Assembly (NCBI RefSeq): GCF_949987515.2
Contig: NC_082687.1
Location: 21,808,148 to 21,872,147 of the forward strand
Length of the DNA: 64,000 bases
Origin: Delphinus delphis
Lineage: Eukaryota; Chordata; Mammalia; Artiodactyla; Delphinidae
Direction: 5' to 3'
Shown: positions 25,051 through 37,487 of the stretch, piece after piece
Numbering within the stretch: the first letter of the stretch is position 1
Layout: each line of letters begins with the position of its first letter
Made by a program: the position numbers and the translations under genes
Notes under the pieces: model-generated
What the model was told of the DNA's origin: nothing
Databases searched by the model: none
Seen by the model: the letters and a program-made list of their open reading frames with translations, nothing else

Positions 25051-25511
25051 CAAAGATATGGAAGCAACCTAAGTGTCCATCGACAGCTGAATGGATAAAG
25101 AAGATGTGGTATATATACATATATACGTACAATGGAATACTACTCAGCTATAAAAAAGAATGAAATTTTGCCACTTGCAGCAACATGGATAGACTGGGAG
25201 GGTGTTATGCTAAGTGAAACAAGTCAGACAGAGAAAGACAAATACTGTATGATATCACTTATATGTGGAATCTAAAAAATACAACAAAACTAGTGAATAC
25301 AACAAAAAAGGAAGCAGACTCACAGATAGAACAAACTAGTGGTTACCAGTGGGGGGAGGGGGAGGGTCATGATGTGGGGGGAGTGGGAGGCACAAACTAC
25401 TGGGTGTAAGACAGGCTACAAGGATGTATTGTATGACACAAGGGAATATGGCCAATATTTTGTAATACCTGTAAATGGAGTGTAACCTTTAAAAATTATA
25501 TTAAAAATTTT
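25051..25511 (+). mobile_element. L1 3' fragment with target-site duplication
   Basis: Direct repeats AAAAATGAGGGC at 25039-25050 and 25512-25523. The interior runs from the ORF2 end (aatggataaagaagatgtgg, ggaatactactcagctataa) through a G-rich 3' UTR tract (ggggggagggggaggg at about 25351) to an A/T tail. It is a 5'-truncated insertion of about 460 bp. Confidence 0.88.
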
Positions 25512-25534
25512 AAAAATGAGGGCTGTACTGTAGA

Positions 25535-25605
25535 GGTAATATTCTGTCCCTTCCCTTCCCCCTTCACCTGCCCCTCTTTCTCCTTCTCCTTCTTCTTGTT
25601 CTTTT
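25535..25605. repeat. Polypyrimidine tract
   Basis: About 70 bp almost wholly C and T on the plus strand (cccttcccttcccccttcacc ... ctccttctccttcttcttg). The matching purine strand would be in the host transcript. Confidence 0.8.
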
Positions 25606-26157
25606 GGGCGATAGTCCATGAACCAATTTAGTTCACAAGAAGCCAAAAATGACAGCTCACAAGTAAACTATAAGTCAACGGAAGAGCTCACCATGGAGTG
25701 ATCTTATAGCTTTCATATGGAGCTAGTACAAAAGGAAGCACAGATGAGAGTTGACTTGTGTAGAGATAGCTTACTGTACCTGCAGCTTTTCACCTACACT
25801 CCTATCTTCTCAGCCACCAGCCTCAGCAGATTTCAAGGATTCATTCTCAGCGTGGTGTTTTCTAAATCGGAATGTGTGAATTGAAAGAGAAAAGGGCTGT
25901 GGGGACTGCTATAACTATGGGCTGTTGAATTCATGGGGCTATTTTGGAAATTGTCCTGCACTGCTCTAGGCAAAGATGAATTCAAACCAATAAAAATAGA
26001 GATTTTCCAAAAATGGTGCAATTTTCATGATGTGACATTGCATCAGTCACAATATCTAATCATTTTCCATGCCAAAACTTAAAAAAATGATCTGAAGACA
26101 TCTGAAATTATTCTTTACTCTGTCCTGTGTTTTTAATTGAACTCGGTTTGCTCCATA

Positions 26158-26483
26158 TATATATATATTTTTTTAGAAGATGCTGGGCGTAGGAGTTTAT
26201 TAATTAATTAATTTATTTTTGCTGTGTTGCATCTTTCGTTTCTGTGAGAGGGCTTTCTCTAGTTGTGGCAAGTGGGGGCCACTCTTCATCGCCGTGCACG
26301 GGCCTCTCACTATCGTGGCCTCTCCTGTTGCGGAGCACAGGCTCCAGATGTGCAGGCTCAGTAGTTGTGGCTCACGGGCCTAGCTGCTCCATGGCATGTG
26401 GGATCTTCCCAGACCAGGGCTCGAACCCATGTCCCCTGCATTAGCAGGCAGATTCTCAACCACTGCACCACCAGGGAAGCCCT
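26158..26483 (-). mobile_element. tRNA-derived SINE, long form
   Basis: Begins in an A/T-rich tail region (ttaattaattaatttattttt), continues gctgtgttgcatctttcgtt with 'cacgggcctctcactatcg', and ends ccaccagggaagccc. The short duplication GCTCCATA lies at 26150-26157 and 26484-26491. Confidence 0.88.
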
Positions 26484-26699
26484 GCTCCATAATTTTTAAA
26501 AGCAGGGTTTTATCCTTTAATCAAGGCAGATGTTTTACTTTGAGGCCAAAATAATACAAATAAAAATGTTGACACTAAAACATTTAGAAGGTTCTCTGTA
26601 GGCGGTACTAACTGAGGAGTGTAAAGTAACAATTAACAATAATATAAATGTTCACCGAATTTTATCTTCTTCCCTGAAAAAGCTAATATAAAATGAATG

Positions 26700-26900
26700 C
26701 AAAAATAACATTGGCCTTTACTGAATTCTCACAATAACCCTTTGATGTGGGTATTATTATTCCTATTTCACAAACAAAAAAGAAGCCTTAGTCCCTTTGA
26801 CACAGTAGTATAATACCTACTTGACACACTTTCCTCTCTTGGTTTCATGCATTGTAAGGACATTGAGAGAATTTAAACAGGGAGTAATACGATCTGCTTA
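26700..26900 (-). mobile_element. MIR SINE
   Basis: The reverse MIR signature ctgaattctcacaataacccttt, gatgtgggtattattattcc and tatttcacaaac is visible. The 3' half is decayed. Confidence 0.6.
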
Positions 26901-27059
26901 ATATTTTAAAGGAGCACTCTTGCTGTTACGTGAAGAATAGATTGGTAGGTCAAGGGTGGAGATAATCCAGAAGAAACCACGGCAGCAAAACAGATGAAGC
27001 ATGGTGGTGGCTTGTTGTAATAGGAATGGAGGTAAGAGGACAAATTGAAGTGATAGTTT

Positions 27060-27295
27060 ATTTTTTACTACTTTTTTATTTTTATACAACTTTAAAGGTT
27101 ACTTTCCATTTACAGTTATTACAAAATAATGGCTATATTCCCTGTGTTGTGCAATACATCCTTGAGCCTATCTTATACCCAGCAGTTTGTGCCTCAATCC
27201 CCCACCCCTAAATTGCCCTTTAACCCCATCCCCACTGGTAAGCACTACTGTGTTCTCTATGAGTCTGCTTCTTTTACGTTTTATTGACTTCAGCA
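27060..27295 (-). mobile_element. L1 3' fragment
   Basis: Reads attacaaaataatggctatattccctgtgttgtgcaatacatcc and gcagtttgtgcctcaatccccca: the reverse of an L1 3' UTR. Ends are not sharp. Confidence 0.65.
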
Positions 27296-27865
27296 TAGAG
27301 AAGGTATTTTGGTGGATTTAAAGACTGATCCCAAGTATCTAATGCTCCGTCTTGAATCTCTTTATCACAATGTTAGAAAGCACCTGATTAGATGGTGAGC
27401 AGAAAACACTGTTTTAAATGGAGCTTTGTGACCGATTTTGTTGATCCATAACTACTGCTGTCACATATTTCCACATTTAATTCTAAGTAAAATCCATCAG
27501 TAGGCTAACTGTGGTTAACCCAAAAATTCTTAGTGGCGGGATTTGTTTTTATTAATTCCATTTAGTCCATAAGTGATTAATATCTTTGGTTTATTCCTTT
27601 CCTCTTTAATACATAAAGTGTTACCTAAAGAGTCACAGGTTTCCCTTTGTGAAATGGACACTGCAGTTGTAGTTCTGCTGGGGGTTTGATATAACTGTCT
27701 GTAACGGTGGGGCTGGATGACTTAAAGTTCCTTCCAACCTGAGATCTGGCCTGTCCTGTCTTGGGCACATCGGGCCTATCTTACTTCGCTGGCTCAGGGC
27801 CACCCATTGTCAACATCCCCATTTCAGAATCCCACTGCACTCTTTCAGAAGTAGGAGGCACTTGG

Positions 27866-28076
27866 GCTTCCCTGGTGGCGCAGTGGTTGAGAGTCCGCCT
27901 GCCAATGCAGGGGACACGGGTTCGTGCCCCGGTCTGGGAGGATCCCACATGCCGCGAAGCGGCTGGGCCCGTGAGCCATGGCCGCTGAGCCTGCACGTCC
28001 GGAGCCTGTGCTCCACAACGGGAGAGGCCACAACAGTGAGAGGCCCGCGTGCCACAAAAAAAAAAAAAAAAAAAAA
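27866..28076 (+). mobile_element. CHR-type SINE with 19-bp perfect duplication
   Basis: The 19-bp sequence AGAAGTAGGAGGCACTTGG is identical at 27847-27865 and 28077-28095. The SINE has the full two-part structure and an uninterrupted A tail of about 22. The intact duplication, pure tail and near-consensus body point to a recent insertion. Confidence 0.95.
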
Positions 28077-28174
28077 AGAAGTAGGAGGCACTTGGTAAAT
28101 GTTTGTAGCAGTGAAATTGAATTGAAGTCCCTCTGTGGACACATAGGGTGTCAAGTTTTATATTTTATTAACTA

Positions 28175-28400
28175 ATAACAATATTAGTGCTTATTGTTAG
28201 TAATATGCCAGGGACTATGCTAAGTACTTTAAATAGATTGAATATTCACAATTAACCTATGACATAGGAAGAATTATTATTTCTATTTTCAGGTGATAAA
28301 ACTAAGGCTCAGAAAGGTACATGGCAGTAAGAGTTGTATCCAGAATTTACACCAAGGCCTGTCTGACACCAGCGTCCACAAACTTGACCATATCTGTACT
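28175..28400 (-). mobile_element. MIR SINE
   Basis: Reads tatgccagggactatgctaagtactttaaatag, cctatgacataggaagaattattatttc and ttcaggtgataaaactaaggctcagaaaggtac, the reverse of MIR. Confidence 0.75.
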
Positions 28401-29489
28401 TCAGAGTTGAGCTTCTTAGCCTGAGGATTAGTGTGGACTTCTGGGGGAGTCCAGGTACGCAAAATTACATACACACTCCTATGGTTATGTGCATTTATGC
28501 ATTTTTCTGGTGAGAGGGTTTACTTTTACCAGATTCTTACAGAAACCACAAAAGGCTGAGAAGCATTCACTTAAGAGGTTTTCCATCCTGGGTAAGCTGA
28601 AGAACACATTGCTGCCTGCAACAAGAGTGGCTTGGCTTCTTATAAAAAAAATGCATCTTTTGGTTTACATTTCACTGACCATGTGTTTTACTAACTTGAC
28701 AGGACACTTGTCATATGAAGTCACCGCTTCCCTACTTAATTGTGTCTATACGATGGTTATTCACAGCTAAAGCAGACAATTATCCATCCCGGAATGAGGT
28801 TTGCTATTTACTCTCCTGCCTGACTTATGAAAGGAGGCATAGAGCCGTAGCAGGCTGGAATAAGTCCTGTTCTGTTAGGAATGAACAAACATTGCCCTCA
28901 GAGTAAGTGTTCTCTGTGTTGAGAGAAAATAAGGGGGGGATGAACGTAATCCCCCAGGTGTCCTGATTCTCCAGTAGCCTTGATGTTCACATGCTGGGAA
29001 CTGTTCTGCATCACATGAAAGCTTATTTTTCCCCATGTACTTGAAAAATACGTTTTCAAGGAAAAAAAGCATCCTTCTCCGTTGCTACTGATGCTTATCT
29101 TTTTGAAAATAGGACATTTCCGATCACCCTGTATTATACAAAAGCACCATGGGGGAGACATACAACCAGACTGGCTGCCTTATAATATCGCTGTCTTTTC
29201 ATTTCTTTTCAGAATGAAGGTTTTTTAGGGTTGGAGCACTGCTTATATACTCCTTGTCGTAATCTAAGCGGGAAAGTTAGTTTGATTTCAAACGCAGAGT
29301 GTTTCCAATAAGGAAATGTATTCCTTTCACATGTGTTCCTTGCTTTTCTCTCTTTTGCTTAACAAGAATTTCTGGGGAGATAAACTTCCAGTTTCGTTTA
29401 AATTTTCCCTCTTATGAGTGGCTTCTGCTGTGAGAATGGTAGGCCTTTGTGCCCCTTTCTTCAGAGGCTGTGCAATCATAATAGCTGGA

Positions 29490-29695
29490 GTGCAGGACTG
29501 CTTCCTATGTTCCAGGCGTTGTTCTAAGCAATTACATGTTATGTATGTCATCCTTACAAGGATGCTCTGGAGTAGGTGGATGATTACCCCGATGACTGCT
29601 TCCCATTTTGCAGGTGAAGTCAACTCGTCCACGGTCAAAAACATAGAAAGAGGCAGAAATGGAATCCTGACCCAACAGCCAGTGCTGTTGACAGC
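29490..29695 (-). mobile_element. MIR SINE
   Basis: Contains ctatgttccaggcgttgttctaagc, tcatccttacaaggatgctctggagtagg and cattttgcaggtgaagtcaactcg, the reverse of MIR. The open frames on both strands here (29327-29744) are inside this repeat. Confidence 0.7.
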
Positions 29696-30459
29696 TATGC
29701 TATTCTGCAATGGCACAGCTGCTAGATTTCTGTTTGGCTGCTAGGTTGTTCCTAAAGACAATGCTTGGTCACCTTAGAGAACCAAGCATTCCAGGCTTAC
29801 AATATAAATTCATCCACTTGGCCAAGTGACTCCTAGAATTGTTCAGATATAACTGGCACTTTTGCCTTTTTAAATGCTTGCTCCATAGTTATAGACATGG
29901 CGAGCTCAAATCAGGAAAATTCTTTTTCACCTGGGGACGTTTAAAGCCTTGTTCTTATTCTGACTTGGTAAAGGAGAACTCCCTGGAAATTTGGATATTA
30001 AATAAGATCATAAGTTAGGATTTCACTCTCTGCTTTTATCTCTTCATCATCGGTTTTCTTTCCCTGTGACGCTTCACCCAGCAGGAGAAAGATTTTCTCC
30101 AACTGCTCAAACTCCTTATGATTTCATTAACAATTCTTTCATTGAGTAATTCCTTACTAAGAGCAAAAAGAAGGGATAATGTGATTTTTTGCATTAGTTT
30201 TACGTTAGTTTTTGCAGGAAAGAAGGCAAAATCTAGTGAACATTTATGTTGTTAATAGCTATTTTACAATTCCTAATTAGTACTGCCCACGTAAAACCTT
30301 AAGCATTAAGCATAGTATCTGGTATATGGAAGGCTCTTGATAAATGTGAATATGATTGGAATGAAAAAAGAATAAAAAAGGGAATGCTACCAGATGGATT
30401 TAGAGAGATAGGCAGATACCATGCAGATATCCATTTCTGCAATTGTATAAAATTATCTA

Positions 30460-30720
30460 TAGACTTCATTTATTCATTCATCAACTTATTTACCACTTAT
30501 TTATTCAATAGGAATTTATTGAACATTTATTAGGTACACAGCACCATTGATGACCTTTGGAGGAAAAAAAAGATAAACTAAACACAGTCTCTGCTTTTAA
30601 ACTGAATTTGATTTAGTAAAAGAAATCAGACTTGTGTCTACATAAGCTTAATAAAGGATGATATATGCTAAAAGAGAGGTATAAATAAAATGCAAACGAA
30701 ACAGAAAGGTGAGGCAAATT
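30460..30720 (+). mobile_element. L2 LINE fragment
   Basis: Starts ttcatttattcattcatcaactt, continues aggaatttattgaacatttattagg and cagtctctgcttttaaactg, which is L2 3' sequence, diverged. Confidence 0.55.
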
Positions 30721-31300
30721 TCACCTCCAACTGGGTAACCCAGAGGGTTCATGAAGTAGGTTACATGTAAACCAGCGGTGAGATCTGCTTAGCACTGGAA
30801 GTATGGAGATGAGGGGAGATGGCATTTCTTCCAGGAGAACCAGCTTGACTAGATATCATCAGAGCACATTACAAGGCAGGTGGATGGTTTGATCTGGCTG
30901 TAGCTTAGGATATGGAGAACCACAGCAAAGTGCCAGATCTGCTCCGTAGGTACTGCGCCCCCTTTCTGCCCTCTGTGCTCTCGTTTCATAGGGAACTAGA
31001 AGGCTGGGAACTGCATTTCCCAGACTCCTTTGCCAGCTGGCTTTCTCCTAGGTCCTGCCGAGGAGATTGGAAGGTGGGAGGAAGAGGGAGGCTTTTATGC
31101 TCTGGTTCAGGCAGGTCCCTGTGGGGTCCAGAAGTGGTGACAGTGCTTTCTGTAGAATCAGGAGACGAGGATCCTGATCACCTACTCAGTGCTGGCGGTC
31201 TCCCCAGGAGAAGCAAGACAGCTCCGGCAACATCAGAATAGTGGAAGCGTGCTCAGGAGCTCTGGGTAACACCCTCTTGCTCCTCCAGTCTTCCAAACTG

Positions 31301-31536
31301 TTTTTTTTTTCTTTTTTTTTTTTACATCTTTATTGGAGTATAATTGCTTTACAATGGTGTGTTAGTTTTTGCTTTAGAACGAAGTGAATCAGTTATACAT
31401 ATACATATGTTACCACATCTCTTCCCTCTTGCGTCTCCCTCCCACCCTCCCTATCCCACCCCTCTAGGTGGTCACAAAGCACCAAGCTGATCTCCCTGTG
31501 CTATGCGGCTGCTCCCCACTAGCTAGCTATTTTATG
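31301..31536 (-). mobile_element. Short L1 3' end with duplication
   Basis: A T-rich tail, then catctttattggagtataattgctttacaatggtgtg and ccctctaggtggtcacaaagc (reverse L1 3' UTR). Flanks CCAAACTG at 31293-31300 and 31537-31544 mark a 5'-truncated insertion of about 240 bp. Confidence 0.88.
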
Positions 31537-31772
31537 CCAAACTGTTTTTTTAAGTCAACTTCATTGAATCATAGTTTTGATGAGCTTTGAGGGACGTAAT
31601 GCATGGATGTACTCTTGCAACCACCTTTACTATCCTGACGGTGTTTATTTGAAATGTTAAACATTTCTATTTCCCCCCAAGGCTTTTTCATGTCCTTTTA
31701 TAGTCATTCCCTCATCCTGTTCCTGGACCCAGCTAACACCTGATCTGCTTTTCTTTTTATAACTCTTATCAG

Positions 31773-31998
31773 TGTTTTTCAACATTGGTATAATTGATAT
31801 TCGGGGCTGGAGAATTCTTCCTCGTAGTGGGGATGTCCTGGGAATTGCAGGATGATTCGTAGTATTCTTGGTCTCTATCCACTGAATGCCAATAGTGCTA
31901 CCCCCTCCCCAGCTATGACAATCAGAAAGTCTCCAGACGTTGCCAAATGCCCCCCGGAGGGGCAAAATCACCCCCAGTGGAGAATTACGGCTCTAGAT
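31773..31998 (+). mobile_element. MER20-like hAT DNA transposon
   Basis: Phrases tttttcaacattggtataattgatattcggggctgg, cattgaatgccaatagtgctacccc and gtctccagacgttgccaaatgcc follow MER20 from end to end (consensus recalled, not searched). The right end gtggagaattacggctctag complements the left. Confidence 0.7.
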
Positions 31999-33720
31999 TA
32001 AGATGAATTTTCTATAATTTTATACACATGCAGTTTTACAGTATGTACTCTTTTGTGTCTGGTTTCCTTCACTCAGTATACTCATTGTGAAATCTATCCA
32101 TGATGTTGCCTATATCAATAGTTCACTCCTGTTTATTGCTGAACAGTGATCCACCATGTGTATATATCACATTTTGCTTATCCATTCATAAACTGATGAA
32201 CATTTGAGTTATTTCCAGTTATTGGCTAATGTAAATAAAGCTGCTATGCACATTTGTGTGCAAGTCTTTTTGAGGGCATACATTTTCATTTCTCTTGGGT
32301 AAATACCTAGAAGTGCACTGCTGGGTCCATATGGTGGGTATATGTAACTATATAAGAAACAGTCAATTTTTTTTAATTTTTGGTGGCAAAAAACCACAGC
32401 ACATTAAGTTCACTCTCAAAACAACTTCCAAGTATACAGTACAATATTGTCGACCACATGCACATTGTTGTGCCACAGATGCCCAGGACACCACCATCCT
32501 GCATGATTCCTGCAAGGTAAGGGTCCAACTTCTTTCTTTTGCATATGGATTTCCAGTTTTCCCAACACCATTTGTCAAGAAGACTATCCTTCCCCATTGT
32601 GTGGTCTTGGCACCCTTGTCACAGAGCATCTGACCATATATGTGAGGGTTTATTTCTGGGCTCGCTATTCTGTTTCATTGGTCTATGTGTCTTTGTGCCA
32701 TTTCTACCCTCTTCTGATTATGGTAGCTTTGTAATATACTTTGAAATCAGGAAGTGTGAGATCTCTAACTTTGTTCTTCTTTCTCAGGATTGTTTTGGCT
32801 ATTCAGGGTCTTCTGAGATTCCATATGAAGTTTAGGATTTTTTCTTTTTTTTTACTTCTGCAAAAAATGCCACTGGGATTTTGATAGGGATTGCATTGAA
32901 TCTATAGATTGCTCTGGGTAGTAGGAACATTTAACAATATTAAGTCTTCCAATCCACAAATAGGGGATGGTTTTCTACTTATTTGTGTCTTTTAAATTTC
33001 TTTCAGCAATGTTTTGTCGTTTTTAGTGTACAAGTCTTCCGTCTCCTCAGTTAAGTTTACTCCTAAATACTTTATTCTTTTTGATGTTATTGTAAATGAG
33101 ATTGTTTTCTTAATCTCCTTTTAAGGTTATTCACTGTTAGTCTTTGGAAAATCAACTGGTTTTTGTGTGTTCTGTCAACTGCTTTTTCTGCATCAATTGA
33201 GATGATATTATTTTCATCCTTTGTTCTACTAAAGTGGTGTATCACATGCTGAGATCTATGACCCGTTTTGAGTTAATTTTATTTTTCATTATTCTTATTA
33301 TTTTTTAAATTTATTTTTAAATTTATTTTTGGCTGCGTTGAGTCTTCGTTGCTGGGTGTGGGCTTTCTCTAGTTGCGGCGAGCTGGGGTTACACTTTCTT
33401 GTGGTGCGCGGGCTTCTCACTGAGGTGGCTTCTCTTGTTGCAGAGCACAGGCTCTAGGCAAGTGGGATTCAGTAGTTGTGCCATTTGGGCTCAGTGGCTG
33501 TGGCCCATGGGCTCTGGAGCGCAGGCTCAGTAATTGTGGCACATGGGCTTAGTTGCTCCGCGGCATGTGGGATCTTCCCAGACCAGGGATTGAACCCGTG
33601 TCCCCTGCACTGGCAGGCAGATTCTTAACCACTGTGCCACCAGGGAAGTTCCTCGAGTTAATTTTATGTATGGTGCAACATAAAGGCTAGTGTTTATGTT
33701 CTCCTGATATCTTTGTAATC
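31999..33720 (-). mobile_element. Composite old L1 block
   Basis: Reverse L1 sequence in at least two pieces. 32000-32370 and 32515-33270 carry ORF2 relics (minus-strand peptides such as CIAALFTLANNWK near 32210 and [17 protein letters not shown] near 32540). 32373-32512 looks like a separate L1M 3' end (acacattgttgtgccacag) set between them. The block continues past a SINE to about 33720. It is too decayed for any function. Confidence 0.7.
33283..33654 (-). mobile_element. tRNA-derived SINE nested in old L1
   Basis: The 13-bp duplication GAGTTAATTTTAT (33270-33282 and 33655-33667) flanks a long-form SINE: ggctgcgttgagtcttcgtt, repeated 'gtagttgtg' modules, ccaccagggaag at the end. The duplicated words are L1 sequence, so the SINE is younger than the L1. 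Confidence 0.9.
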
Positions 33721-34581
33721 AATTTCTTGCATTACATTCCCCTATTTTGAAACACTTAGAGAGATTTCCACTTTCCTGACTGGTCTCACTGTCAGGCATG
33801 GGGTTGGAGAGGTAGGCTGTACTAAAATAGAAGAGTGATTTGAATTCCAGGCTGAAGTGTCATGACCTTAACGTACCTGGATTATATTATGTTTGTGCAT
33901 AAAAAGTACTTGCTTAAATGAACTGGTGAAAATAAACAACTTCAGTTTCCTTATCAGTAAAATAGTGATAATAATATTTCTGTAGCTGTAACGAGACCTG
34001 GTGTGTCTGTATGTACACACACCCCCATAGTGCTTCACTTCACAGTGCGTTTGGCACATGGTGTGCCAGATAACAGGGAGCTATTATTGTATTTAGTACA
34101 TTTACTGAGAACTGCTTTATTTCTATCCCATTAAGCCTCTTGACTTCCTTCTTTGTCTATCAAGGACCTGATGGACAAAGGGTGTCCTTTCTTTCCCTGG
34201 CCACTACCTCACTGTTTCTGTAATGTTCTGTTTCTTCAGTGGGATTCGATGTAGGTTGATGCAGCAACATTTCATAGAGCTCATTTGCCACGTGACAGCC
34301 TTATCCCTCCTGCCGGTACAAGTGTCGCCCTGTTACAAGATAGTCCAACATAAGAGCAAGAAGAAACTAGAGAACAGGCTCTGATGGAAACCCAAGGTCT
34401 AGTTTAAAGTTCAAGCTGCAGAACATAGCAAAGTAGGGATCCTTTACATCACTCCAGAAGGGGCTGGGGAGGGGAGGACAGAAACAGGAACACAGTTTCT
34501 CACACATACGTTTTTTAAAAGAAAGAAGCATTTTCAACAGTGAAACTGCTGAAATACAAGTCCTCAAGAAGGGCTTAAGCA

Positions 34582-34764
34582 AATTATAAGGTAAATAAAC
34601 AGCTCAGCATTGAACTAGAGACACAACACTGCCATGAGCACACTGGAGTCCTGTATGCAGGCATCATTTTACATCAACCTGTTCTACTACCACAATCGAT
34701 ACAAGGTTTTTAACATAGTTTTTGTTTCTGACCATTCTGACCACCTACTTCCCCATAAAACACA
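34582..34764. repeat. 183-bp direct repeat, copy A
   Basis: The sequence from attataaggtaaataaacag to ccccataaaacac recurs at 38439-38621 in the same direction with about ten differences and no visible gaps. I do not recognise it as a named repeat, and no target duplications or tail were found. Confidence 0.85.
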
Positions 34765-34899
34765 CGGAGAAGCCTGTTTAAAAAACGTTGACCGCAAGTC
34801 ATTTGTTTAGAAGAACCCCAGACTGCTTCCAACGCCTCCAATAAATACTGCATAATTCACTTCTGGCTGGTTTGAGAACAGGTCACCACCTGGTGTTTT

Positions 34900-34917
34900 G
34901 GGGCGGGAGGGGGTGGG
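34900..34917 (+). other. G-quadruplex-type motif
   Basis: GGGGCGGGAGGGGGTGGG: four G-runs of three or more with single-base loops, the most stable G4 class in vitro. It lies in the intron on the non-transcribed side for the minus-strand gene. Confidence 0.75.
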
Positions 34918-36618
34918 TTCAAAGTGGTGGCACTAATAAGCCCTCGAGAACTACCAGACACACTAAAAAAGAAAAGCGGCCTGATGTTTTGACCCAGAGC
35001 ATGAGCAGGTATCGCAACAATAACTTACTGTGATTCACCTAGATGGATGTGTTTATATGCCTTCCTGGAAAACCTAATGGATTCTATCTGCAGCTTCTAA
35101 TAGCAAAAGCCGTGGGCCACTCATGCATGCTATCTAATCATAACCTAACCCATTCGTCTGGCTCACAGGATGCAATTTCTAGCTCTTTGTGTTTAGAACA
35201 AAACTCAGAATTTTAATCAATATTTGGCCATGCAATGGGAATCCCTTGGCATGAGTTTAGGGTGAGAATAAAGGAGATACAAATGAGGTAAGCTGTTCAA
35301 CAAGGGTCGTAAAAGGGCAGAGGGAATAAGGGGGGACGTTAAGCTGGCCGGGCATTGATATGGCAGGGGGGCAACGAAGGTGGGAGGTGTGGGTGGGTAC
35401 CAGTGCTGGTAGAAGATGGTAGGTTTGGGTCGGAAATACTCTAACACTTTTTCACAGCTCTTATTATTTTATCACCACCACCATCATCATCCATTACGTT
35501 TGCTTTTAGTTTATAATGTCTGTCCCACCTTTGAGTGTGTCTTACTGCAGGCTGCCTGAATCTCAGAAAGGCTAAGCCGCTCTCTCAGGGTCTCCTGAAG
35601 AGCCAGGAAGTGGCCGACCTGGGACTTGAACACAGCTCTCCCATTCCCGCTCTGGTGGTTTTATGGTGCTCCACGAAGCCCTAGGGGTCTGCAGTGGGGG
35701 GAATCGGGGAGGCTGGATGATGAGGGCGATGTTGATGAAGTTGACGATAGAAACTAGAACAAGGACAGCTGAAGCAGTTCTTCCCAAACCCATCTACCCC
35801 CCACCACTCCCCTAGCGTTCAGTGTAGCGATATTCAAAGGCAGATGACTAATTACTAGTGCAATGAATCTTCACTGAAATCATTTGTTAAACCCTCTCAT
35901 TTACTTCATTAATCTGATCTTCATTGCCTTTGCTCCTGTGATCTCTATTTTCTGGAAAGCCAAAACAAAACAAAACAAAACTCTGGTAGCTATAATTAAC
36001 TTCACCAAATGCATCTTCTTAAGGTGATCCAACGAGTGAGGGGGAAGTACCTGAACTTCACTAGATTCTGTGCTGGGCACTTTTCACTTATTTGCTCAAA
36101 AAAACCAAAGAGTTTAAACGTACATCTTCACTGCATCTGAAATGTACACCCATATTGAATTGTACACACAAAAGGGTTTGGCTACTAAAAACCCAAATAA
36201 AAAAGAAGGGTGTGGCCAAGTTCGGCCCTCCCCACAATGGCAGTTTGCATCCTAACTCGGTCTCTAGTAAGTGGGGGAGGGGCTCTGGGTGACCCTCCTC
36301 CTGGCCCCTGAGGGTTTCTTCCCACTGCGGAGGGGTGCAGGCACAGGTTGGTGGGTTCTGTTGCCCACCACAATCCCCCCTTTCTCTGAAGAGCACCTGT
36401 AATCCAGAATACTCCTGATACCTGATTAACAGGTATTAACCACCCATGGCTGATTTTCTCTTACCTAGAGCAGACTGTTAGCTCTAAGAGGGCAGACACT
36501 TGTTTTGCATAGATACTACCAAACCTCCATCCTCCACGCTATGCAAATAAAAGAAATATAATGGTTACCACCTAAATGTATCGAATAAACGAATGGGAAG
36601 ATCTGAAGAAATCATGTT

Positions 36619-36762
36619 TTCTTAAAAATAATTTCATTTTTATTTTATTTATATTTATTTATTTATTTTGGCTGCACAGCTTGTGGGATCTTAGTTCCCC
36701 GACCAGGGATCAAACCCACACCCTCGTTAGTGAAAGCGCAGCATCCTAACCAGGGAATTCCC
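36619..36762 (-). mobile_element. tRNA-derived SINE, short form
   Basis: An A/T tail region (ttatttatatttatttattta), then ggctgcacagcttgtgggatcttagttccccgacc and ctaaccagggaattcc. Flanked by TCATGTT (36612-36618, 36763-36769). Confidence 0.82.
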
Positions 36763-37289
36763 TCATGTTGGTTTTTTAAAGGCTAAAAACATTGGGGAGG
36801 GAGATTCCTACTCTTCTGATTTCAATGCTGCGTGGAATACATTCCACTAAGGCATCAGGCGAGCCCACAGAATAGGCTAAGGAACACAAGATCTAGACCT
36901 CACAGCAAGTAAACCAAGGGATTCATTTGTTAATATGGACCAGGAATCTTATTCTTGCTCTCCCCAACTCTTCCACCTTAGTCGGTATTTTCTGGTTTCT
37001 TATTTCTCTTTAATGGTTTCGAATTATACTCAGCACCTCCCTGAGAAGAAAGGCCCCCTCTGTATATCTCTGTCCCCGTGGCTGGCATAGGTAGGGGTGT
37101 GGCCAAGCCGGCTGTTTTGCCAGCAGCTTGTTAACCTTGAAAATGAGAGCTGAAAAGGTACCATTTATAGTTGGACGATTGTGACTGGGTAAACGTATTT
37201 ACCATAAACACAGAATCAGGAAAATGAAAACCCAGCAGTGTTCTAGTATGAAGGATGAAACAGCTAAGACAGGGGTATTTCATTCTAAT

Positions 37290-37487
37290 CTTTTTGCGGT
37301 ACGCGGGCCTCTCACTGCTGTGGCCTCTCCCGTTGCGGAGCACAGGCTCCGGACGCGCAGGCTCAGCGGCCATGGCTCACGGGCCCAGCCGCTCCACGGC
37401 ATGTGGGATCTTCCCGGACCGGGGCACGAACCCATGTCCCCTGCATCGGCAGGCGGACTCTCAACCACTGAGCCACCAGGGAAGCCC
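37290..37487 (-). mobile_element. CHR-type SINE
   Basis: The reverse of the CHR SINE: tttttgcggtacgcgggcct, tcagcggccatggctcacgg, ccaccagggaagcc. Flanked by CATTCTAAT / CATCCTAAT (37281-37289, 37488-37496), one mismatch. It is in the sense of the host gene. Confidence 0.92.

Noticed and set aside
29327..29744. Open frames of 129 (minus) and 108 (plus) codons
   Set aside because: Both overlap a reverse MIR and have no coding signature.
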